Notes under the pieces: model-generated | The model's database searches: none | Told to the model about the DNA's origin: nothing | What the model saw: the letters and a program-made list of their open reading frames with translations, nothing else | Made by a program: the position numbers and the translations under genes | In this document: piece after piece, positions 34,390 through 43,836 of the stretch | Numbering within the stretch: the first letter of the stretch is position 1 | Layout of the letters: each line of letters begins with the position of its first letter | Assembly: GCA_028551475.1 (NCBI GenBank) | Contig: CM052358.1 | Location: 16,041,938-16,105,937 of the forward strand | Source of the DNA: Casuarina equisetifolia | Lineage: Eukaryota; Streptophyta; Magnoliopsida; Fagales; Casuarinaceae | DNA: 64,000 bases | Reading direction: 5' to 3'

Positions 34390-35480
34390 ATGGCATCCAC
34401 CACCGCAAATCCTCTCGATTCGACCACCACTCATGCCCAATCCACAGAAACTCCACCTCTTTCAACGCCCGACGCTTCTATCCCCGCCGTCACCCCTCTT
34501 CGCGACCCCTATTATCTCTCGGCGGCCAATTTGCAGGCTAGCCCTATTGTTCCTCATTGCCTCGTCGATGAGTTGAACTACGCCGTCTGGGCTGAGCAAA
34601 TCTACACGGTTTGCCTCGCTCGTAACAAAGTAGGGTTCCTCACTGGCGATCTTCCCCGACCAACCGACGATCCTGACACCATCGCTCGCTGGGATCAAGC
34701 GCACGCCACCGTGAAATCCTAGCTCGTAAATTCCGTTGAACGCTCCCTCGAACGGCTTGTTTCTCATTCCAAATTCATCTCTGAAATTTGGGAGCTTCTC
34801 GCCGATTCCTTCGCCAAGGTTTCCTGGCACTCAGCGCTATGGGCTCCGTCAAGCAATCTCCGATCTGTGCCTCTCAAGCGGCTACACCACCACCGAATTA
34901 ACCGATTTCTTTATTCAGTTAAAAGATCTTTGGAGCGATTTGGAGAATCAGGAGCCCCCAATTCGCTGCGATTGTGGGCTTTGTTCTTGCAAGATCAACG
35001 ATCGTCTACACGATCGTGAACAGCAAGCGAGATCCATGAAATTTCTCATGGGTCTCCCCGAAGAGTTTTAAAATCTGCGCACACAGATTCTATCCCGCGA
35101 CTCCTTACCCACCTTAGAGCGAACTTACGCTCTTTCCAAGCAAGAAGTTCACCAACGGAGTGGAGCTTCCGCTGGTGATGCTGTCAGTTTTCATGGCCTA
35201 CGTGTTTCCTCCGGTGACAAGGAGCACGCTTGGTCGAACCAGGCGCAGGGTTGGAGCAGCTCTCGCTCCCCTCGTGCATCAGACACTCGCGCATCTCGCA
35301 AGTCTGGCCCAACCCCTACAGGTGGACACGGACGGCCTATCAACGTCTCTTCCTCTGGGCCCACTCCAAACTCGCAGGTCTGTACCCACTGCAAGAAAGC
35401 GGGCCACGTTTGCGAGGCCTGCTTCCTGCTAATTGTGTACCCGCCTAATTGGCAGCCCAAGCACCGTGGTGGGTCCTCTC
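34390..35480 (+). pseudogene. copia gag relic
   Basis: Gag packages element RNA into virus-like particles. The frame opens at 34390 (MASTTANPLDSTT) with NYAVWAEQIYTVCLARNKVG, hits a stop at 34720, and continues in other frames with LTDFFIQLKDLWSDLENQ and MKFLMGLPEEF (to 35071), as in the UBN2/retrotran_gag family. It ends in a CX2CX4HX4C zinc knuckle (CTHCKKAGHVCEAC, near 35379-35420). At least two stops or shifts interrupt it. Confidence 0.85.
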
Positions 35481-35699
35481 GTCACAGGCCCACTGGGCTT
35501 GGGCCCACCGCACATAATTCGACCTCTGACTCTTCTTTTTTTGCAGATCCATCTTTTTCCTCGGGCTCTTATGGTGGGCCTCCTTCGGGTCTTCTTCCCC
35601 CACCTGGCCCGAGATTATTGGGCCATACTCCTCCGGCCCCTAGGAGTATTTTTGGTGGCCCTTCTGGACTCATTTTGACCCTTGATCAACAAGCCAAGC

Positions 35700-38600
35700 T
35701 AAATGCTCAATCAAGCGGGCCCTACTGACTCCAGTGCCAACTTCACAGGTATCTCTTCTTCCTTGGACTCACTTAATTCCAATTGGATTATCGATTCAGG
35801 GGCTAGTGACCACATTACCTGTGATTTATGTTATCTTGATTCATTTTATCCATGTGCTCCCCTTTTTATTCGCTTACCCAATCAGACCCATAGTCTCGTC
35901 ACTCATATTGGCCAATTTCTCCCTAGCCCCAAATTAATTTACGCCATGTTTTATATGCCCCTTATTTTCGACATAACCTTTTATCTATTCAAAAACTAAC
36001 CCATGATAACAATTATGTGGTTTTGTTTTTCAATAAATTTTGTGTTTTCCAGGACCGTACAACTGGGGTGCTGATAGGACTCGGCAAGGCTGAAGGGGGA
36101 CTTTATTTTCTTTGTTCTGCTATTCCTAAACATTTTCATTCCGTTTTTTCTGAATATTTGTCTTCTATTTTCAATTCTCATTGTACTCTCAAGCAAACCC
36201 CTGCTTGTAACTCAATTTTTAATAATGAATATTTTCTTTGGCATCAACGTTTGGGCCATTCTTCTTTAAAATCTTATTTTGCTAATGGGAAAACCATTTC
36301 TTGCCTGAATTTTTTCTCCTGTGACGTTTGTCCCTTGGCAAAACAAACCCGTGCTCTTTTTCCTTCCCGTACTTCTGCCACAACTTCTATTTTTGATCTT
36401 GTTCATATGGACCTCTGGGGTCCCCATCGCCATTCCACTCATGATGGTGCCCGTTATTTTTTAACTATCGTTGATGATTTCTCCCGTGCCACTTGGACTT
36501 TTCTCCTTCACTTCAAAAGCCAAGTTTTTTCCAAAATTTAAACTTTTCTTTCTATGGTTCATACCCAATTCAATGTTACTGTCTGATAACTCTATTTTTA
36601 TAGAGTTATTTTACCTAATTTAAATAATAAATTCTCTAATGTTTGTGAGAAAATATTTGAATTCCTCTTTATTTACTTAAATTTGTCTTGTTTATGTAGC
36701 ATAAGGAGGCATGAAGAAAAAGAACAAGCATGGAGAACCTGGTACTTATTATATGGCATAAGATGGTCAAATTATCAAGGTAAAGGAAATCAAGATGGGC
36801 TTGGGCTTGGGCTTGGGCTTTGGATAATTGTTATTAGATTTTTATTGTTATTATTTTTTTAAATAATTAGAAAACCTAGTCCTATTAGGAGTCCAAAGCC
36901 TAATTAATATAGAAGTCTAAAACCCAATTGTATTGGGAATCCAAAACCCAATGCTATTAGGATAAGGAGAAAGTTCTAGATCCCATACCCTATATAAAGG
37001 AGGAGCCCTGCATAGAAGAGAGGGGGAAGCAAGAGAGAAAAGAAGTTGTCGCTGAAACCAAGGAGGAAATTGAGCACAACTCAAGAGAGAGGCCAAGAAT
37101 TCAAGATTCAACTCAAGAGAGAGGCCAAGAATTCAAGATTTCTTGAAGAGAAGACAAAAAGGGTGACAGACTTCTTGTTCTTGAATTCAAGATGCCTTCT
37201 TTGTTTCTTATTATTGTTCTTCCTCATTATTTCATTATGTTCTAAACTTCTTTTGTTAGAGCGAAGATGTAGCCTAACTATGATGATGTGAATCCTATAA
37301 GTTTTTATGTTTTGCAAGATAGTTTATTTATGTGAGTTATATATTATTATGCTTAATGCTTTTAAGTGATTGGCCACCACTTGAATGATTTGATGTTCAT
37401 GTTAGAGACTAAAAGGTAATAATATGCAATTGCTTCTTATAATATATAACCATGAATTAAATGTGGATAGACATATACCATGTTATTTGTGTGGCTTTTG
37501 GTGATAAGATGATCGAAAGATTTATTGTAAACCAGGAATATTCATAGATCCTAATGCATTTGGTTTGTTTCAATTCACATATAGAGATATAGTGAATTAA
37601 TGAACTAAATAGGTTTACTATACCTAGACATAGGATAGTAAATAAATTAGGAAATTCCGCCATCACATAGATAATATCATTCTTGCAGGCATAAACTATG
37701 GAAATTCATATCTAGTAGTTATGGTGAAATCGGAAGCTCTAACATGTGTCTCATCTTGATTTTTCTTACTTGGATCCATTTTTAATTAGTATTGAGTTTT
37801 CGTTTTAGAAATTTTAAATTTTAATTCATCTTCAACAATATTTTGATTTGCTAGATAAATTTTAGGATTAATTCATCATTAGTACTTAATTAGTTCAGTA
37901 TTCACCAATCTTCGTGGGACAATACTTTTCTCATCATTATATTACTTGTTCGACATGTTCACTTGCATCTAAAATTCACCGAACACTGTCAAACACATAC
38001 GCTCTGACAATGGCACAAAATTTTTTTCCTCCGAATGTTCCTCTTACCTCCGTTCTCGTGGTATAATCCATGAGAGCTCATGCGTTCATACTCCGCAACA
38101 AAATGGGGTGGTTGAACGCAAGCATCGTCACCTTTTAGATGTGGCTCGTGCTTTGCTCTTTTAAGCCCATCTATCCCCTTCTTTTTGGGGTGAGTGCATC
38201 CTTACCGCTACTTACCTCATCAATCGCCTTCCGTCATCTTCTCTTCGTGGCATCACCCCTTATGAGCGTCTCTTTGGTACTCGCCCTTTTCTTAATCATC
38301 TACGTGTTTTCGGTTGTCAATGTTATGCTACCACTTTGGGTCCTCGTGACAAATTTAGTCCATGTGCCACCTCTTGTGTTTTTATCGGATATCCATCCTA
38401 CCAAAAGGGTTACAAACTTTTTGACCCCGCTACCAAAAAAATTTTTGTCAGTCGTGATGTCATTTTCTACGAAGATGTTTTTCCTTTTGCTTTGCAGGTT
38501 TCTTCTTCGTCCCCTGACGGCTCGGCCAATCCCTCAGCCCCCATCATACCTCCTATGGAATCATACTCTCCCTCTGCTTTACCCGTTGATGAACCCCATT

Positions 38601-40500
38601 TTCCAGATACCTCTCCTTCTAGCCCTAACCCTTCGTTTTCAGTACCCTCTGCTCCTGCTCCTGCTCCTCCTTCACCCCCTCCCCCTTCGGATTCCCCCAC
38701 CCCTTCCCCTTCAGTTCCTACATCCCCACCTTTGCCTTCTCCACCTGCACCCTCACTTTCATCTCCCATTGTTCGTCGTTTTGGTCGTCTCACTAAACCA
38801 TCAATTTGGAGCGTTAATTATCTTTGTCCTACCCTTCCTTCCTCTTCCTGCGCTTATCCCATTTCCAATTACATTTCTTTGGATAAATGTCATCCCCAAC
38901 ACCGTCATTTTGTTGCTTCCATTTCTGCCATTCCTGAACCCACCTATTATCATGAAGCTGTCAAGGACCCCAACTGGGTCATTGCCATGGATAATGAGCT
39001 TACTGCTCTTGAGGCAAATCACACCTGGGATGTGGTCCCTTTACCCCCTGGTCGTCGTTCTGTTGGTTGCAAGTGGGTCTACAAGGTTAAATACCGTGCA
39101 GATGGTTTTGTTGAGCGCTACAAAGCTCGTTTGGTCGCCAAAGGCTATAGTCAACGTGAAGGTTTTGACTATCAGGATACTTTTTCACCCACTACCAAAC
39201 ATGTTACTGTTCGACTTCTCATCATTATCGCTTCAGTACATCATTGGCCCTTGATCCAGATGGATGTTCAGAATGCTTTCCTTCATGGTGATCTCTCTGA
39301 AGAGGTTTATATGGCTCTTCCTCCTGGATTTCGCAATCAAGGGGAGGGACTTGTATGTCGATTGCGCAAATCCTTGTATGGTCTCAAGCAAGCATCTCGC
39401 CAGTGGAATGCCAAATTTACTTCAGCCTTACTTGCATATGGCTTCCGACAATCTTGGCATGACTACTCTCTCTTCACCAAAACTCAGGGAAGTTCTTTTG
39501 TGGCACTACTCATTTATGTTGACGATATTTTGATCACAAGAAACAACAAGACAACTATATCAAACTTAAAGAGCTACTTACACTCCACTTTCTCCATGAA
39601 GGATCTTGGACAATCAAAATTCTTCCTTGGTATTGAGATCGCTCGATCCCCACATGGCATTTCCTTGAGTCAGCGAAAATATACCTTGGAACTCATCTTT
39701 GAAGCAGGACTAGCTGGATCCAAACCGTCAGTAATCCCTATGGAGCAGAACAAAAAATTTACAAGTATTGAATATGATGCAAATTCAAAAGAAGAGGTTC
39801 ATGATCCACCGCTCGAAGATCCTTCTACCTATCAACGTCTAGTTGGGAGATTAATTTATTTAACTCTCACCAGACCTGACATCACTTTTCCAGTCCAGCT
39901 ACTCAGTCAATTTATGCATGAACTGAAACAGTCACACATGGAGGCAGCTATGAAAATCATTCGATATCTCAAGAGTTGCCCAGGTCTTGGACTCATGTTT
40001 CCCTCAATGTCAAAATTGGAGCTCAAAGCCTATTGTGATTCAGACTACAGTACTTGCCCTATGACACGCCGATCAACCACGGGTTTTTGCATAATGCTTG
40101 GGAATTCTCTAGTATCCTGGCGATCCAAAAAACAACCAACAGTCTCTTTATCTTCTGCAGAAGCTGAATATCGAGCCATGCAAGTCACCACCTATGAGAT
40201 AGTATGGATAATGGGACTACTTCGTGATTTTGGTTTCTATCTCCGACAGCCAACTCTTCTTTTTTGTGATAATGAAGCAGCCGAGAAAATTGCGGTAAAT
40301 CGATATTTCATAAGAGAACTAAACATATAGAGGTGGATTGCCATTATGTGAGAGAAAAATTGCAACAGGGAATAATTTCGACCGGTCACATATCTACTAA
40401 GGAACAACCTGCAGATTTGTTCACTAAAGCCCTTAACAGTAGGCAACATTGGCATCTTCTCTCCAAGCTCGGAGTATTTGACTTGTTCAAATCTCCAGCT
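35700..40500 (+). pseudogene. copia pol relic (protease, integrase, RT, RNase H)
   Basis: Protease active site: NWIIDSGASDHITC near 35780. Integrase zinc finger: WHQRLGH...CDVCPLAKQ (36240-36345), then integrase core VHMDLWGP and TIVDDFSRATW, broken at 36540 and by the nested LTR, resuming with RSDNGTKFF and HTPQQNGVVERKHR (38005-38130). One long open frame (38336-40330) holds RT (WVYKVKYRADGFVERYKARL, QMDVQNAFLHGDL, IYVDDILIT) and RNase H (AYCDSDYSTCPMTRRSTTGF, SLSSAEAEYRA). A frameshift near 40300 separates the RNase H end (HIEVDCHYVREKL, PADLFTKAL). The catalytic YVDD and DSG are intact, but the polyprotein is not continuous. Confidence 0.92.
36584..37985 (+). mobile_element. Nested solo LTR in the copia integrase
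   Basis: A 1402-bp non-coding segment starting TGATAACTCTATTTTTATAG and ending TTCACCGAACA, flanked by CTGTC on both sides (36579-36583 and 37986-37990). TG...CA ends plus a 5-bp duplication are diagnostic of an LTR, and no internal coding or second LTR is present, so it is a solo LTR left after LTR-LTR recombination. It holds a TATA box (CCTATATAAAGG, near 36989-37000) and a GGGCTT hexamer repeat at 36797-36820. The length and AT-rich tail suggest a Ty3-gypsy source; the family is not identified. Confidence 0.9.
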
Positions 40501-40510
40501 TGAGGGGGAG
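40499..40510 (+). other. Polypurine tract
   Basis: TTGAGGGGGAG directly before the 3' LTR is the expected primer for plus-strand synthesis in copia elements. Confidence 0.85.
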
Positions 40511-40698
40511 TGTTATGGAATATTAATATTGTCATAACGTGAAATCAGGATAATTAGCATTATGTAAATATTTCCCTAATTATTTCTTTCCTTGTATATC
40601 TTCATTCTAGGTCTATATAAAGACCTTATATTGTACATTGTAAAATATAGCAGTATCAATACAGAGAGAAATTCCCTCACTCGGTCACAATTGTAATA
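40511..40698 (+). repeat. 3' LTR of the copia element
   Basis: 188 bp, the same length as the 5' LTR, with about five substitutions. Its terminal CA has become TA (TTGTAATA), which would impair integration of a new copy. Confidence 0.95.
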
Positions 40699-41230
40699 GG
40701 TGTTCTATGTAGGAAAACCTCAAAAGGGTGAGAAAACTAACTGGATTATGCATGAATACAGAGTTGCTAATGCTCCTCCTCCAAGCAAAACGGATGCAAA
40801 CGACATGAAGGTATTTACACGTTGTCAATTTATTCATCTTTTAAGTAGTTCAATTCTACGGACCCTCACTGAATTTGTGTGTGCAGTTGGATGATTGGGT
40901 TCTGTGTAGGATCTATAAAAAAGGAGGAAAACCTGCAGTCCGTCATCAAGATGAGGATCCGATGCTTGGAACGTCAGCCCCAGGAACCTAAACGTCAGGA
41001 TCAGCAACGTCAACCCCAGGAACATCAGCCCCAGGAAAATCAGGCCCAGGAACATCAACCCCTTCTGATTTTGTTAATGAAAATCATGGTAAGGAAATAA
41101 GCTGCGACCCTAACGTTGCTAATGCGAACTTTGCCACACAGGAACAAAATGGATACTTCAGAAGTGACAAATCCAGAAACTTTCTTGCTATGGATTCCTT
41201 CGTTTATCCGTTCCATGGACGACATAGTTG

Positions 41231-42070
41231 TGGTGGAACTCCAGTCCAGCAGCGATCGACTTTTGACGCCCCCACCTCTAATCAGTTCCATGAAGGAAAT
41301 GCTTACTGTGGACCTCCATTCCAGCAGCGATTGAATTCTGAAGCTGCCACTTCTAATGGGTTCCATGAAGGAAATGCTTGTGGAGGAACTCCTGTCCAGC
41401 ATCGATCGACTTTTGACGTTCCCACCGCTAATCAGTTCCATGAAGGAAATGCTTACGGTGAAATTCCATTCCAATAGCGATTGAATTCGGACGCTGCCAC
41501 TTCTAATGGGTTCCATGAAGGAAATGCTTATGGTGAAATTCCATTCCAGCAGCGATCGACTTTTGACGTTCCCACCGCTAATCAGTTCCATGAAGGAAAT
41601 GCTTACGGTGAAATTCCATTCCAGCAGCGATCGACTTTTGACGTTCCCATCGCTAATCAGTTCCATGAAGGAAATGCTTATGGTGAAATTCCATTCCAGC
41701 AGCGATCGACTTTCGGCATTGCCACCGCTAATCACTTGATTCAAGGAAATGCTTATGGTGGAACCCCAGTCCAGCAGAGATCAAGTTTTTATGCTGCCAC
41801 CGGAAATCAGTTCTACCGAGGAATTGCTTGTGGTGGAATGCCAGTCCAGCAGCAACACGTTGCCATCACTAATCGGCTCCTTGGAGTAGGAACTCCAGTT
41901 CAGCAACAGCCAACTTTCCGTGCTACCACCGATGATCAGGGAGGAACTCCGGTTCAGCAACTGCCGACTTTCCAAGCTACCACCGATGATCAGCTCCATG
42001 AAGGAAGAACTCCTGGCCAGCAACAATCGACTTTGCATGCTACCACCAATGGTCAGTTGCATGAAGCAGA
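41231..42070 (+). repeat. Coding minisatellite in the NAC copy 3 tail
   Basis: About twelve tandem units in exon 3. The first eight have a 25-residue (75-bp) period (QQRSTFDVPTANQFHEGNAY type); the last four are 18-21 residues (TPVQQQPTFRATTDDQ type), like copies 1 and 2. The units are Gln/Asn/Thr-rich and probably disordered; a role in activation is a guess. TAG at 41475-41477 interrupts unit 4. The reverse strand is also open for 229 codons, purely because of the repeat. Confidence 0.92.
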
Positions 42071-42129
42071 TGCCCGTATTGATACAGCACCAGCAGACGG
42101 CAGCTATATGCAATGGAATTCTTGAAAGT

Positions 42130-42535
42130 CATAAGCCCGCGAGCCTTGATTATTTGTCCAAAATCAAGGATGCAACCTATTTTATCAGTTTTCGTTTAGG
42201 ACAACACTTCAACTCTTATATTTCAATTTTGTCAGTAGTAAATAGAGTCTAGGATTTTTACGTACGAAATTCATACAAACTAGTAGTTCTGTTTCACTTC
42301 TGTTTTTGTTATCCAAGTCATTGATATCTTTGCTATATCATTTGCAATCATTCACATGAATAGCATATCAGTTTTAGTTTATTTCCCTGCATCTTATTAT
42401 CCAATTTATTATATTCGTAATGGTGGCTTGTACGAGTATTTTGCACTCATTGTCTTTCCTTTCACGCGCATGCAAAGGCATATTGCCCCCACCTCCTTTC
42501 TGCTCCCACATACTAAAGAGATGGGGAAACCCTTC
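42130..42535. other. 3' flank of NAC copy 3 and 5' leader of the PLA1 fragment
   Basis: The first part (TTGTCCAAAATCAAGGATGC and onward) is the conserved NAC 3' untranslated region shared with 12119-12300 and 20840-21050. The last ~100 bp resemble the leader of the intact phospholipase gene (near 56290-56389). No other gene. Confidence 0.6.
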
Positions 42536-42757
42536 ATGGCTTCCTTGGCTGTACCACGGAACAGTCTATTTCTCAAGGCCTCCCACAAGACCAAAATCCT
42601 CCTTCTTCGGGACAAACCCTTTGCATCAAAATCAAGAACTGAGACAAAATGGTACTGCCGCTCTTGTTTAAGCCCACTTCTGGTTGGACCTTACACCATA
42701 GATCTGGAGGAAGGGAAGAAGCCTCTTTGTGAGGTTTGAAAGGAGATTCAAGCTAGA
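42536..42757 (+). pseudogene. Truncated 5' fragment of a phospholipase A1-Igamma gene
   Basis: Reads MASLAVPRNSLFLKASHKT, then KILLLRDKPFASKSRTETK and DLEEGKKPLCEV, aligning with residues 1-79 of the intact protein at 56390. The conserved Trp after CEV is TGA (42737-42739). Homology continues for a few codons (KEIQ) and then stops near 42757 at a deletion junction. Only the transit peptide and linker are represented, so there is no lipase domain. It lies upstream of DCL2b, while the intact gene lies downstream. Confidence 0.88.
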
Positions 42758-43660
42758 CCACGGTTTGGACTTTCAACTCCACTATTAAGCATCTTGTCTC
42801 GGGATAATCCCGGATGGTCAGCAGGCGTGATTGCCAGCGATTGCACGGAAGAGACCAATGGGAGTCCTTGCTTTGCATGCTTGCACAAGCAGTCACCAGC
42901 AAGTCCAGAATATATGAAGCACGCAAGGGCTTCCTCTCCACGCGATTCCACGGTTATAAGCTGGGTTAAAAAATCTCTTGCGTTTTGTTCTTACTTTGAC
43001 TGCGTTTTAAAATATTTCCACCCCATCACACTTAAAACATCATTTTTTCCCACACGAATTAGCTTTTGCATGGGCCATGCACTTAACAAAGCCACCCTAC
43101 ACGTTCTTTACTTTATATTCATAATTAGTCCACGTAATGGCCGCTGATTCGTCGACAGGTATGCCGGAGCATGGTACATGGAAACTCCAAGAGCCACCGC
43201 ATGCTGTCCGGTACGGTTGATTACATGATGCAGATATGTCTGGCTGATAACTAAAGACTCCTGATGACGTGTGGAGGATACGATATGTACATTGCGACAA
43301 AGGATTGGTAATGACGTAAAAGAGGGGTGATTAGCCTAAATTTGGAATTTGTATGGGCATAAAAATCCAATTTTTTGAAACTTGGAAAGGGTAAATTTCT
43401 CGCAAATGAATAACGCCCTGTTTGGGAAAAGGAAAAGAATCTAGGTGGTGGGCCGAGGAGCCGCCGATCACCCGGAAAGCCACTTTTTTGTGGGATTTGA
43501 AAGAGACTCCGGGGCATGCAGCCATTTCATTCTTACAACAAGCCCTTTTTATCTGTTTTTTTTTTTTTTTTTTCAATCCGTGTGACTCAAGCTGCTTACC
43601 CGAGAAGGACTACCAATTTTCCGATTCCCTATACGGTGGGTGGAAAGGTTGTTGTCCGCA
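42758..43660. other. Upstream region of DCL2b
   Basis: No convincing gene. Two TGACGT-type motifs (GATGACGTGTGG near 43262, AATGACGTAAAA near 43311) are possible bZIP/TGA sites about 48 bp apart. A T-run lies at 43557-43573. The overlapping frames here lack family resemblance. Confidence 0.45.
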
Positions 43661-43670
43661 AGCGTGCGTG

Positions 43671-43680
43671 TATATATATA
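43671..43680 (+). promoter_or_regulatory. Probable TATA box of DCL2b
   Basis: TATATATATA about 35 bp before the first transcribed-looking repeat and followed by a 5' leader with an intron. The position suits a start of transcription near 43705. It could be only a TA microsatellite. Confidence 0.5.
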
Positions 43681-43704
43681 GCGTTGCAGCTATATAGTAA
43701 TTTA

Positions 43705-43836
43705 AGACTCTGTCGTCCATTATCGTTCCGTTTGGAGTTCTTAGCACCAGTCCCTCCTCTGAGTAAAGTGAGACTCTGTCGTCCATTATCGTTCCATTTG
43801 GAGTTCTTAGCACCAGTCCCTCCTCTGAGTAAAGTG
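43705..43836 (+). repeat. 66-bp tandem duplication in the DCL2b 5' leader
   Basis: Units 43705-43770 and 43771-43836 differ at one base by eye. Each ends in CTCTGAGTAAAGTGAG, so the 5' splice site is duplicated too (AAA|GTGAGA and AAA|GTGAGT). The second matches the donor consensus better. The likely leader intron is 43834-43996. Confidence 0.92.

Larger units (their letters stand above)
33914..40698 (+). mobile_element. Ty1-copia LTR retrotransposon inserted in NAC copy 3
   Basis: A nearly complete element with 188-bp LTRs at both ends and a 5-bp target duplication GGTGT (33909-33913 and 40699-40703). Domain order gag, protease, integrase, RT, RNase H places it in Ty1-copia. It is disabled by stops and frameshifts and by a nested 1.4-kb insertion in integrase. 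The LTRs differ at about five places by eye, so the insertion is fairly young. Copies 1 and 2 of the NAC gene show the uninterrupted site (CATTGGTGTTCTAC). Without the nested segment it would be about 5.4 kb. Confidence 0.95.
33300..42125 (+). pseudogene. NAC transcription factor, copy 3: split by a copia element
   Basis: Exon 1 is 33300-33642 (MEDDMKPTDMDYA..., FFRILPTGYRFCPTDEELL). Exon 2 starts at 33737 ([32 protein letters not shown]) and is cut at 33913 by the retrotransposon, resuming at 40704-40810 ([16 protein letters not shown]). Exon 3 is 40887-42125 ([15 protein letters not shown]). The two halves of exon 2 sum to 284 nt, equal to copy 2, so the insertion is precise. Exon 3 also has TAA at 40989-40991 just after the NAC domain and TAG at 41475-41477 inside the repeat tail. 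The domain itself has the best-preserved DNA-binding residues of the three copies, including GYWKA. Without the element the product would still stop at 40989, just past the NAC domain. The 3' flank (42130-42250) is like the other copies. Confidence 0.9.

Noticed and set aside
38139..39254. 371-codon + strand frame, Leu/Pro-rich
   Set aside because: Overlaps copia pol in another frame; the real frame there is integrase-RT.
41055..41744. 229-codon open frame on the minus strand
   Set aside because: It is the antisense of the NAC copy 3 coding minisatellite; the openness follows from the 75-bp period and there is no independent homology.
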